This document shows, piece by piece, positions 1-6,819 of a stretch of 9,625 nt of DNA; positions within the stretch are counted from its first letter, which is position 1, and each line of letters begins with the position of its first letter. The stretch is from the NCBI GenBank assembly GCA_943328365.2, contig CALPZT020000034.1, positions 1 to 9,625 of the forward strand, given 5' to 3'. A model generated the notes under the pieces. That model searched no databases, was not told the origin of the DNA, and saw only the letters and a list, made by a program, of their open reading frames with translations. The stretch comes from Bifidobacterium breve. Its GTDB lineage: Bacteria > Actinomycetota > Actinomycetes > S36-B12. Both the position numbers and the translations under genes were made by a program.

Positions 1-734
1 ACAGCAATAGCCCGGCCGGCGATTGGCGCCCGCACCATCTGCCGAATGCCGTCGACCATTCCGAGCGCAACGCCAGCGACGGTGTCGGCCGGCTTCTCGC
101 CACTGGGGCCGAGTGTCGACCTCCCAATACGGGTTGCAGCAAAGGCGGCCACCGCGAACCCGGTGGCCGCGAGCATGAGAACGAGCATGCTTCCCGGATC
201 ACCGCCGCCGACGAGGGTGCGGAGCGCGACCCCGGCAACGGCTCCGACGGCTGCCGCGATCGTGCCGGAGGTGGGAGTGAGGGCATTGGCCGTGATGAGG
301 TCGCGTCCGGAGACGACATGCGGGAGCGAGGCAGATAACCCAGCGAGGACGAACCGCCCGACTCCGAGGACGACGAGAACCGTCAAGCCGAGCAAGAGCC
401 CGTCGTTGCCGACGAAGACGAGGGCCACGATGGGGAGGGTTGCGAGTGCCTTGACGAGATTTGCGCGCACGAGGACATCGCGTCGGCGCCAGCGATCAAG
501 GAACACCCCCGCGAATGGACCGATGATCGAGTAGGGCAGGAGCAGGATCGCGAAGGCGGCCGCCACCTTCACTGCATCTGGTTGGCGCTCTGGAGAGAAC
601 AGCACGAAGGTGGCGAGGGCTGCCTGGAGCAGACCGTCGGCGAACTGTCCGATGAGACGAACAGAGTAGAGCCGCCGAAAATCACGGGTGGCGAGGACCT
701 CGCGTAGTGCAGAGAGTCTCGCCACCCGTGTCAC
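1..734 (-). CDS. MFS-family transporter, N-terminal part (3' end beyond the window edge)
   Basis: Reading the minus strand from the GTG at 734-732 gives 244 open codons up to base 1 with no stop, so the C-terminal half lies outside the window. The start is MTRVARLSALREVLATRDFR, followed by RLYSVRLIGQFADGLLQ. The FRRL...R..GQF.D pattern is the usual cytoplasmic entry into helix 1 of major facilitator transporters. Hydrophobic segments follow (for example AFAILLLPYSIIGPFAGVFL), and then DRWRRRDVLV, the helix 2-3 loop motif A equivalent. The substrate cannot be told. The gene starts 4 nt after the ino1 stop codon, so it is probably translated from the same mRNA. No good Shine-Dalgarno site is seen, so translational coupling is likely; a second GTG nine bases downstream (725-723) is an alternative start. 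A strong hairpin lies in codons 3-17 (listed separately). Family call is confident; role is unknown. Confidence 0.88.
   Translation of the reverse strand, partial: MTRVARLSALREVLATRDFRRLYSVRLIGQFADGLLQAALATFVLFSPERQPDAVKVAAAFAILLLPYSIIGPFAGVFLDRWRRRDVLVRANLVKALATLPIVALVFVGNDGLLLGLTVLVVLGVGRFVLAGLSASLPHVVSGRDLITANALTPTSGTIAAAVGAVAGVALRTLVGGGDPGSMLVLMLAATGFAVAAFAATRIGRSTLGPSGEKPADTVAGVALGMVDGIRQMVRAPIAGRAIA
683..730 (-). promoter_or_regulatory. Perfect 13-bp inverted repeat (hairpin) at the 5' end of the MFS coding region
   Basis: The plus strand carries CACGGGTGGCGAG at 683-695 and its exact reverse complement CTCGCCACCCGTG at 718-730, separated by 22 bases. In the minus-strand transcript this is a GC-rich 13-bp stem beginning two codons after the proposed MFS GTG start. 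It is followed by GATTTTC, a four-T run. It could act as an attenuator or terminator that lowers MFS expression relative to ino1, or as a structure hindering initiation. The repeat is seen directly; the regulatory role is inference. Confidence 0.5.
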
Positions 735-738
735 GCTA

Positions 739-1818
739 TCAGCGTTCGATTGCTCCGCTGATGAAGTCTTCGACGGCTTGCTTTGCCTCGCTGTCGCTGT
801 ACTGCACCGGCGGTGACTTCATGAAGTAGCTGGACGCGGACAGGATCGGCCCGCCGATACCCCTGTCCATGGCGATCTTGGCGGCACGGACAGCATCGAT
901 GATGACGCCCGCGCTGTTCGGGGAGTCCCACACCTCGAGCTTGTACTCGAGGCTGAGCGGAACATCGCCGAACGCCCGTCCCTCGAGACGGACGAACGCC
1001 CACTTGCGATCGTCGAGCCAGGCAATGTAATCGGATGGACCGATATGAACATTGCGCTCACCGAGGTCGTGGCCGACTTGCGATGTCACCGACTGGGTCT
1101 TGGAGATCTTCTTCGACTCCAGACGATCGCGCTCGAGCATGTTCTTGAAGTCCATGTTGCCGCCGACGTTCAACTGGTAGGTGCGGTCGAGGATGACGCC
1201 ACGGTCTTCGAAGAGCTTCGCCATGACTCGGTGGGTGATGGTCGCCCCGACCTGGCTCTTGATGTCGTCGCCGACGATCGGCAGGCCTGCGTCCTCGAAC
1301 TTCTTCGCCCACTCCGGGGTCCCGGCGATGAAGACAGGCAGGGCGTTGACGAACCCGCAGCCGGCATCGATCGCGCACTGGGCGTAGAACTTGGCGGCTG
1401 CCTCGGATCCAACCGGGAGATAGCAGACAACGACATCGGCCCTGGCTGCCTTGAGTGCGGCAACGATGTCGACCGGATCAGCAGCTGACTCGGTGATGGT
1501 CTCGCGGTAGTACTTTCCGAGCCCATCGAGCGTATGGCCGCGCTGAACGACGATGCCGGTTCGCGGGACATCGCAGATCTTGATCGTGTTGTTCTCGGAG
1601 GCACCTATGGCGTCGGCGAGGTCGAGGCCGACCTTCTTGGTATCGACATCGAAGGCCGCGACAAACTCGACGTCGCTCACGTGGTAGTCACCGAACTTCA
1701 CATGCATGAGTCCGGGTACGAACCCTGCAGGATCGGCATCCTTGTAGTACTCGACCCCCTGGACCAGCGATGACGCGCAGTTGCCGATGCCGACGACCGC
1801 GAGACGGATTGAACTCAT
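739..1818 (-). CDS. ino1: Inositol-3-phosphate synthase (myo-inositol-1-phosphate synthase, actinobacterial type)
   Basis: This 359-residue protein should convert D-glucose 6-phosphate to 1D-myo-inositol 3-phosphate, NAD-dependently, in the cytoplasm. It is the first committed step toward phosphatidylinositol, PIMs and mycothiol in actinobacteria. The N-terminal Rossmann fold shows LAVVGIGNCASSLVQGVEYY (residues 6-25). The catalytic/tetramerisation half contains GDDIKSQVGATITHR (183-197), LNVGGNMDFKNM (216-227), LEYKLEVWDSPNSAG (290-304) with Lys293, and YFMKSPP (331-337) with Lys334. These correspond to the conserved lysine and aspartate clusters of the family. Length agrees with the short actinobacterial enzymes (about 360 aa) and not with the >500-aa eukaryotic ones. 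The ATG at 1818-1816 is preceded by AAGGAG five bases upstream. It lies 27 nt after padR and 4 nt before the MFS gene, so it is the middle gene of a probable three-gene operon under PadR control. Confidence 0.97.
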   Translation of the reverse strand: MSSIRLAVVGIGNCASSLVQGVEYYKDADPAGFVPGLMHVKFGDYHVSDVEFVAAFDVDTKKVGLDLADAIGASENNTIKICDVPRTGIVVQRGHTLDGLGKYYRETITESAADPVDIVAALKAARADVVVCYLPVGSEAAAKFYAQCAIDAGCGFVNALPVFIAGTPEWAKKFEDAGLPIVGDDIKSQVGATITHRVMAKLFEDRGVILDRTYQLNVGGNMDFKNMLERDRLESKKISKTQSVTSQVGHDLGERNVHIGPSDYIAWLDDRKWAFVRLEGRAFGDVPLSLEYKLEVWDSPNSAGVIIDAVRAAKIAMDRGIGGPILSASSYFMKSPPVQYSDSEAKQAVEDFISGAIER

Positions 1819-1831
1819 TGCTTCTCCTTGT
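1819..1831 (-). promoter_or_regulatory. Ribosome binding site of ino1
   Basis: On the minus strand AAGGAG (1829-1824) precedes the ATG at 1818 by five bases. This is the strongest Shine-Dalgarno match in this operon and fixes the ino1 start; padR and the MFS gene lack a comparable site. Confidence 0.7.
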
Positions 1832-1845
1832 GTTGTGGTGGTGCG

Positions 1846-2442
1846 TTACTCGGATGGTGATGGGGGTGCCTTGGGCTCATTCGCAGGCGATTCCTCGGCG
1901 GCGATGAGCTCGTTGAGCCATCGGACCTCTCGCTCGGCTCCCTCGAGCCCGTGCTGCTGGAGTTGGAGGGTGTAGGCATCGACGCGTTCGCGACTTCTCG
2001 TCATCGACTCGCGCAGGAGGGCGACGCGCTCCTCGAGTCGAGAACGGCGGCCATGGAGGATGCGCACCCGAGCCCTGGCCTCGGTCCTCGAGAAAAATGC
2101 CATGTGGGTCGCGAAGCCTTCGTCATCCCAAGCATCGGGCCCTGCCTCATTGACCCATGCAGCGAAGGCCTCTTTGCCATCACCGGTGAGGGCGTACACG
2201 ACACGAGCACGCTTGGCACTCAGTGCCGGGGCGGAACTGTCGATAGCCGGTGTGACCTCTGCTCCGGTGATGAGATCGCGGGCTGAGAGTCGGTGGAGGG
2301 CCGGGTAGAGCGATCCGTAGGAAAGGGGCCGGAAGGGCCCGAGGACGACAGCGAGTCGCTTGCGCAATTCATAGCCATGGAGGGGCCCGTCGCCGAGCAT
2401 GCCAAGAATCGCGAATTCCAGAATGTCCGCGCGTGTCGTCAC
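1846..2442 (-). CDS. PadR-family transcriptional regulator
   Basis: The 198-residue protein starts at GTG 2442-2440 with VTTRADILEFAILGMLGDGP. The N-terminal PadR winged-helix domain spans about residues 5-95: ILEFAILGML, LHGYELRKRL (21-30, first helices) and SYGSLYPALHRL (41-52, recognition helix). The wing is extended by a Ser/Ala-rich insert (about 60-80) before RVVYALTGDGKEAF. The C-terminal part (about 108-183) is helical with many charged residues and matches the PadR C-terminal dimerisation region. The last 15 residues are Pro/Ser-rich. The open frame runs upstream to 2841, but those codons show no family similarity, overlap the divergent DUF5318 gene and would span the operator. The GTG sits seven bases after a twin palindrome with a well-spaced -10, suggesting a leaderless transcript. 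It is the first gene of padR-ino1-MFS and probably represses that operon. The ligand is unknown. Confidence 0.93.
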   Translation of the reverse strand: MTTRADILEFAILGMLGDGPLHGYELRKRLAVVLGPFRPLSYGSLYPALHRLSARDLITGAEVTPAIDSSAPALSAKRARVVYALTGDGKEAFAAWVNEAGPDAWDDEGFATHMAFFSRTEARARVRILHGRRSRLEERVALLRESMTRSRERVDAYTLQLQQHGLEGAEREVRWLNELIAAEESPANEPKAPPSPSE

Positions 2443-2478
2443 GACGGCACGATATATCGGTTCGATATATCGACGCAA
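2443..2478 (-). promoter_or_regulatory. padR promoter with twin-palindrome operator
   Basis: CGATATATCG occurs at 2450-2459 and again at 2463-2472, separated by GTT. Each copy is a perfect 10-bp palindrome, and the centre-to-centre spacing is 13 bp. On the minus strand TTGCGT (2478-2473) fits a -35, a 16-bp spacer follows, and TATATC (2456-2451) fits a -10. The distal palindrome fills the spacer and the proximal one covers the -10. Only eight bases separate the -10 from the GTG of padR, so the message is probably leaderless. PadR regulators commonly bind AT-rich palindromes in their own promoters, so autorepression is the natural reading. The pattern is seen directly; the binding is inferred. 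Confidence 0.75.
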
Positions 2479-2521
2479 CACTGGCACCGATGAAGGGCCG
2501 GGGCCTGCATGAGGTCCTGCG

Positions 2522-2527
2522 TAGACT
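2522..2527 (+). promoter_or_regulatory. Possible -10 element (TAGACT) for the DUF5318-PBP-GT87 operon
   Basis: TAGACT lies in the padR/DUF5318 intergenic region, six bases before an in-frame ATG at 2534. It fits the TANNNT form of actinobacterial -10 boxes. No convincing -35 is present about 17 bases upstream. The call is weak and rests on position and six bases only. Confidence 0.25.
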
Positions 2528-2668
2528 CCACCCATGGCCGTGCCCCGTCGCTCAGGCGTCCGCGGGAGCGTCGTGCGGGGTGATTCCGGTGGACATGTCT
2601 CGGCCGGTGGTCGAGCGAAGCCCGCGCCTGCTGAGCCTGTCGCCGATCCAGCGAGCCCAAGATCTGTC

Positions 2669-3052
2669 GTGAACTTCGGCCTCCAGCGCCGCGCCGCACT
2701 GCACCGTCTCTTCAACGGCGGCGCCCTCAGCAGTGATCTCTGCGACGCAGACACGTACCTCCTGCGCGCCGCGAAGCACCACGGCGAAAGCGCTGGCACC
2801 GCCTGCCCTGCCTGCCGATCCGACGGCTTCGTCACCGTCACCTACGTGTACGGAGACCAACTCGGTCCCTACTCCGGACGGATTCGGCAAACCGATGAAC
2901 TCCAGACGATGGCGCACCAGTTCGGCGAGTTCAAGGTTTACGTTGTCGAGGTGTGCCAACGGTGCTCATGGAACTTTCTCGCCACCACATACGTCCTAGG
3001 TGACGGCGTGCCGAGGCGTGCGCTGCCGAAGTCTCGTGATCTCCTTGACTGA
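2669..3052 (+). CDS. DUF5318 family protein, probable zinc-ribbon, function unknown
   Basis: The proposed 127-residue product starts at GTG 2669 with VNFGLQRRAALHRLFNGGAL, which matches the conserved beginning of DUF5318 proteins such as mycobacterial Rv0049. It continues with the family's CDADTYLLRAAKHHGE (25-40), CPAC (46-49), VYGDQLGPYSG (60-70) and VVEVCQRCSWN (92-102). The two CxxC pairs (Cys46/49 and Cys96/99) look like a four-cysteine metal site. No signal peptide or membrane segment is present. The frame is open back to an ATG at 2534, six bases after a -10-like TAGACT (2522-2527), which could give a 172-residue leaderless form. The extra 45 residues are Arg/Gly/Pro-rich and not expected for the family, so I prefer 2669, although it lacks a clear ribosome site. 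It lies between divergent padR and the PBP, 51 nt upstream of the latter. Its biochemical function is unknown to me. Confidence 0.85.
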   Translation: MNFGLQRRAALHRLFNGGALSSDLCDADTYLLRAAKHHGESAGTACPACRSDGFVTVTYVYGDQLGPYSGRIRQTDELQTMAHQFGEFKVYVVEVCQRCSWNFLATTYVLGDGVPRRALPKSRDLLD

Positions 3053-3093
3053 CGCAACACGAATGCTCATCGACCTCCCAGGTCATTGCCCCG

Positions 3094-3098
3094 AAGGA
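3094..3098 (+). promoter_or_regulatory. Ribosome binding site deciding the PBP start
   Basis: AAGGA at 3094-3098 ends five bases before GTG 3104. The in-frame TTG at 3086 has no such site and would place this motif inside the gene, so GTG 3104 is the better start. Confidence 0.6.
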
Positions 3099-3103
3099 CC
3101 CTC

Positions 3104-5317
3104 GTGAGCCAGCAAGGCCGGCCGCCCCGAAAGCCGCGCTCGACGAATAGCGCAGCGACCGCCCCTCGGCGCCGTCGCTGGCCGCTGCGGGTGGCTATCG
3201 GGATTGTGCTGCTCGCGGCCATCGGTATTGGAGTCGGTGCTATCGCGGTGGCGTCGACGAGCGTCCCGTCTCCGAATGAAGTGTCGACAAGTGAGGCGAC
3301 AATCGTCTACTGGGCCGATGGCTCGACTGAGCTCGGCCGACTCGGTGAGGCGACCCGGCGCAGTGTGCCGCTCGTGAGCGTCCCGATCGAAGTCCAGAAC
3401 GCGGTCCTCGCCGCGGAGGACCGAACCTTTTATGAGCACGGCGGTATCTCACCGCTCGGGGTTGGCCGCGCTATCTGGAACAACCTGAGTGGCGGCTCGA
3501 CCCAGGGTGGCTCCACAATCACCCAGCAGTATGCGAAGAACGCCTACCTGTCGCAGGATCGATCCTGGGACCGCAAGCTTCGAGAGGCACTGCTTGCGTT
3601 CAAGCTCGAGACTGTCGTCTCAAAGTCGCAGATCCTCGAGGACTACCTCAACACCATCTACTTCGGTCGCGGCGCCTACGGAATCGAGGCTGCTTCCATT
3701 GCGTATTTCGGAAAGCCGGTAACCGAGCTCTCCACCTCCGAGGGCGCCGTCCTCGCATCGATCATCAAGTCGCCGAGCGGCCTCTCCCCTGAGGAGAACC
3801 TCCCCGCGCTCGAAGGTCGCTGGGTCTATGTCATCGATGCAATGGTGGAACAGGGCTGGCTCACCCCCGAAGAGCGCGCCTCGGCTGCGTTCCCAGAAAT
3901 CGCAAAGGCCAAGGCGGGTAACCGGCTCGGTGGTCAGACCGGCTTCCTCCTCAACGCGGTTACCTCAGAACTCGCGGCCCTCGGTTTCGACGAGACTGAG
4001 ATTCAGCGCGGCGGCCTGCGCATCACCTCGACCTTCGAGCGCAAGGCCCAGCGCGCCGCGACCGCCGCAGTGAAGCAGGAGGGCCCGGACTCCGAAACCC
4101 AGGGCCTCCGCATCGGTCTGGCGGCCGTGCGCCCGGGCACCGGCGAGGTCGTCGCCATGTATGGCGGCAAGGACTTCGTCGACGATCAAATCAACAACGC
4201 TACTCGTCGATTCGCGCAGGCGGGCTCAACATTCAAGCCATTTGCCCTCGCCGCCGCCGTCGAGCAGGAGGTTCCGCTCTCATCCATGTGGGACGGCGAT
4301 TCACCGGCCACCATCCAGGGCTACACGCTCACCAACTACGGCGACAAGAGCTACGGCAAGGTATCGCTTCTGCAAGCGACCGAGCGCAGCATCAACACGG
4401 CATATGTTCAGTTGGAATCTGACATCGGGGTCGATAATGTCGCCGACGCCGCCCTTCGCGCCGGGGTTCCTGAGGGCACGCCCGGCCTCAACCTCGGCCA
4501 ACTTGACCTCACCTTTGTCCTGGGCACCGCCTCACCATCTGGCCTTGACATGGCGAATTCCTACGCGACCTTCGCTGCGAGCGGCGCGCGGGCGACCCCG
4601 ACGGTCATCAAGCAGGTCCTTGGCCCGAATGGCGGGCTGCTCTACGAGTCCGATCCCCAGACGACCGAGGCATTCACCGCCGACGTCGCGAACACTGTCT
4701 CGTACACGCTGTCGAAGGTCGTCACGAATGGCACGGGTGCCACCGCCCTTGCGCTCGGCCGACCTGCGGCCGCCAAGACCGGCACGACCGACGGCAACCG
4801 CAGCGCTTGGTTCGTCGGCTACACCCCGCAACTCGCGACCGCCGTGCTCATGGCAAAGGAGGACGAGGCCGGTATCCCGGTGTCACTCTCTGGCACAGGC
4901 GGCCTCGGCACCGTGACCGGCGGCTCATTCCCGGCGGCCATCTGGGTCGCCTTCATGAAGGCCGCGCTCGGCGACTCGGAGGTCGCCGCATTCCCCGCAC
5001 CGCCCGCCGGCGTCATCGTCCCCGTCAATTGCCCAACCGTTCTCCCGCCGGAGGGCGAGGAGGTGCCGTTGGGCTGCCCGATCCCGCAGATCGTCGAGTT
5101 CGGGCCCTCGAGTGAGCCGGTCGACGAGTCAAACCCCGGCGATGTCGCACCATTGCCATCTGAGCCCGTCGACCCAGCTGTTGACGTGCCATCGCCGGAG
5201 GCCAATCCAGACGGATCCCCCGCACTTCCGGTTGACCCTGCTGCCCCGGCACCGGCACCGACTCAGACACCGACTCCGACTCCGAGTGCGGCTGGCAGCG
5301 GGCCTCCGACCGAGTAG
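3104..5317 (+). CDS. Class A (bifunctional) penicillin-binding protein: peptidoglycan glycosyltransferase/transpeptidase
   Basis: This 737-residue membrane-anchored enzyme should polymerise lipid II and crosslink the stem peptides outside the membrane. A basic cytoplasmic tail (RRRRW) precedes one transmembrane helix (about residues 29-51). The GT51 domain shows AAEDRTFYEHGGISPLG with catalytic Glu105, GGSTITQQYAKNAYL (135-149), and later IYFGRGAYGIEAA (185-197). The transpeptidase domain has the three acyl-enzyme motifs: STFK with nucleophile Ser375, SIN at 429-431 and KTGTT at 558-562. From about 634 the tail is Pro/Asp/Glu/Thr-rich, with two cysteines (643, 658) and no PASTA repeats visible. 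It ends in Pro-Ala/Pro-Thr repeats. GTG 3104 was chosen from its AAGGA site over TTG 3086. It is the middle gene of DUF5318-PBP-GT87 and corresponds in position to mycobacterial ponA1. All catalytic residues are intact. Confidence 0.96.
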   Translation: MSQQGRPPRKPRSTNSAATAPRRRRWPLRVAIGIVLLAAIGIGVGAIAVASTSVPSPNEVSTSEATIVYWADGSTELGRLGEATRRSVPLVSVPIEVQNAVLAAEDRTFYEHGGISPLGVGRAIWNNLSGGSTQGGSTITQQYAKNAYLSQDRSWDRKLREALLAFKLETVVSKSQILEDYLNTIYFGRGAYGIEAASIAYFGKPVTELSTSEGAVLASIIKSPSGLSPEENLPALEGRWVYVIDAMVEQGWLTPEERASAAFPEIAKAKAGNRLGGQTGFLLNAVTSELAALGFDETEIQRGGLRITSTFERKAQRAATAAVKQEGPDSETQGLRIGLAAVRPGTGEVVAMYGGKDFVDDQINNATRRFAQAGSTFKPFALAAAVEQEVPLSSMWDGDSPATIQGYTLTNYGDKSYGKVSLLQATERSINTAYVQLESDIGVDNVADAALRAGVPEGTPGLNLGQLDLTFVLGTASPSGLDMANSYATFAASGARATPTVIKQVLGPNGGLLYESDPQTTEAFTADVANTVSYTLSKVVTNGTGATALALGRPAAAKTGTTDGNRSAWFVGYTPQLATAVLMAKEDEAGIPVSLSGTGGLGTVTGGSFPAAIWVAFMKAALGDSEVAAFPAPPAGVIVPVNCPTVLPPEGEEVPLGCPIPQIVEFGPSSEPVDESNPGDVAPLPSEPVDPAVDVPSPEANPDGSPALPVDPAAPAPAPTQTPTPTPSAAGSGPPTE
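5246..5287 (+). repeat. Hexanucleotide tandem repeat encoding the Pro-Ala/Pro-Thr end of the PBP
   Basis: Seven consecutive 6-base units (CCGGCA twice, CCGACT, CAGACA, CCGACT twice, CCGAGT) encode the PAPAPTQTPTPTPS stretch near the C-terminus. Such in-frame hexamers can expand or contract without frameshift, so tail length may vary between strains. The repeat is seen directly; variability is inferred. Confidence 0.7.
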
Positions 5318-5337
5318 GACCAATAGGCTCATTTCTC

Positions 5338-6819
5338 GTGACCACTCGACCGGAGATCGTGCACCCATCCGCCGAGGATCCGATCGTTTCCTCGGCGAGC
5401 AATATCGTCGGAGGACCCTTCGGACGTCTCGCGCGCGCGGGGCGCCATTGGTGGTCGCCGCTCCGGGTGCTCCTCCTGTTCACGACGGTCGCGTATGCGG
5501 TCGGCTACGCCCTTGATCTTTCGTGCCGGGCCACCGGCTGGGCCTCGCCTGAGCGATATGAACACCTCTGCTACTCGGATATCCCGCCCCTGTACTCACT
5601 GCGCGGCTTCGCCGATGGCCTCATCCCGTACCTGCAGACCGCCCCGGGGCAGACCCCACTCGAGTACCCGGTGATCACCGGGGTTTTCATGCAGATTTCA
5701 GCAATGATCACTCGGGGTCTCACCGGCGTCTTCGGCAGCCTCGATGCCGGTCAGACCTTCTTCGACGTCAATGTGCTCCTGCTGCTCATCGCACTCCTCG
5801 TGGCGGTCATCACCACTGCACTCACGGTGAAGCGCCGGCCGTGGGATGCCGCCATGGTGGCCCTCGCGCCCACCGTGATCCTCGCGGCGACAGTGAACTG
5901 GGATCTCCTCCCGCTCGCGTTCGCCGGCTGCTGCCTGCTCCTTTGGTCGCGCTCGCGACCGCTGGCCGCCGGAGTCCTCCTCGGGTTGGCCATCGCGGCG
6001 AAGTTCTATCCGCTGTTCTTCATCGGGGCATTCCTGGTGCTCACCCTGCGCTCGGGGCGGTGGCGGGCCTTCGGTCTTCTCCTTGCCGGCACGGCGGCCA
6101 GTTGGCTCGCTGTGAACCTGCCGTTCATGATCGCCAACGCCGAGGGGTGGTCGTTCTTCTACCGATTCAGCCAGGAGCGCGGGGAGGACTTCGGCTCGAT
6201 CTGGTTCGCAGCGTCACAGCTCGGCATCGGCAGCATCCAGCCTGAAACACTGAATCCCATCGCCTCGGGCCTGTTCCTGCTGCTCTGCCTTGCAATCGGC
6301 ATTCTCGCCCTCACGACGGCCAGACGGCCGAGGCTCGCTCAACTCCTCTTCCTCATCGTGGCTGCTTTCGTCGTGACGAACAAGGTCTACTCGCCGCAAT
6401 ACGTGCTGTGGCTCGTGCCGCTCGCCGCCATGGCTCGGCCTCGGTGGCGCGAGTTCATCATCTGGCAGGCGGGGGAGGTCGTCTACTTCGTCGCGATCTG
6501 GTGGTTCCTCGTGGGCTACGGCGTCACCGACACCAAGGGCATGACGCCGCAGTGGTACGCGGTGGCGACCTTGGTCCACATCGCCGTGACGATCTGGTTC
6601 GCGGCCCTCATCATTCGCGACATGGTCAAGCCAGACCGAGACCCGGTGAGAACCGATGGCTTCGACGATGACTCCGATGACCCGGGAGGGGGCGTATTCG
6701 ACAAGGCACCGGATGTCTTCACCCTCCAGCGACTCCGCAGGTCGTCCTACTCTGGCGAGTCGATCTCAAGGACCTCGTCGAATCGTGTTGTCGTGAATCG
6801 GACGTCGGCGGTCACCTGA
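5338..6819 (+). CDS. GT87 (DUF2029) family integral membrane glycosyltransferase, probable polyprenol-phosphate-mannose dependent
   Basis: The 493-residue protein has roughly 11-13 hydrophobic helices between residues 42 and 426 and is therefore an integral membrane enzyme of GT-C type. After helix 1 (42-62) the first outward loop holds CYSDIPPLY, with Asp81 a candidate catalytic base, and then PLEYPVITG (107-115). This is a version of the family's (E)YP signature. Further signatures are NWDLLPLAF (187-195), GLAIAAKFYPLFF (216-228) and VTNKVYSPQYVLWLVPL (346-362). GT87 members such as PimE and its relatives transfer mannose from polyprenyl-phosphate-mannose; the acceptor here is not evident. 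The GTG at 5338 is 20 nt after the PBP stop and has a poor ribosome site, so translation may be coupled to the PBP. The cytoplasmic tail (430-493) is acidic, then Ser/Arg-rich. Its last 24 codons overlap the convergent alanine racemase-like gene. The position corresponds to mycobacterial Rv0051. Confidence 0.9.
   Translation: MTTRPEIVHPSAEDPIVSSASNIVGGPFGRLARAGRHWWSPLRVLLLFTTVAYAVGYALDLSCRATGWASPERYEHLCYSDIPPLYSLRGFADGLIPYLQTAPGQTPLEYPVITGVFMQISAMITRGLTGVFGSLDAGQTFFDVNVLLLLIALLVAVITTALTVKRRPWDAAMVALAPTVILAATVNWDLLPLAFAGCCLLLWSRSRPLAAGVLLGLAIAAKFYPLFFIGAFLVLTLRSGRWRAFGLLLAGTAASWLAVNLPFMIANAEGWSFFYRFSQERGEDFGSIWFAASQLGIGSIQPETLNPIASGLFLLLCLAIGILALTTARRPRLAQLLFLIVAAFVVTNKVYSPQYVLWLVPLAAMARPRWREFIIWQAGEVVYFVAIWWFLVGYGVTDTKGMTPQWYAVATLVHIAVTIWFAALIIRDMVKPDRDPVRTDGFDDDSDDPGGGVFDKAPDVFTLQRLRRSSYSGESISRTSSNRVVVNRTSAVT

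Noticed and set aside
46..534. Plus-strand open frame of 162 codons rich in Arg/Thr/Pro
   Set aside because: It is antisense to the minus-strand MFS gene, whose translation has clear transporter features; the composition is typical of a shadow frame in GC-rich DNA.
2443..2841. 133-codon N-terminal extension of PadR
   Set aside because: It would cover the twin-palindrome promoter and overlap the conserved DUF5318 coding region; the PadR domain starts naturally at GTG 2442.
3086..3103. TTG start for the PBP
   Set aside because: It has no ribosome site, whereas GTG 3104 has AAGGA five bases upstream.
4161..4916. 251-codon plus-strand frame inside the PBP gene
   Set aside because: Shadow of the PBP transpeptidase region, low-complexity Ser/Arg/Pro composition, no recognisable motif.
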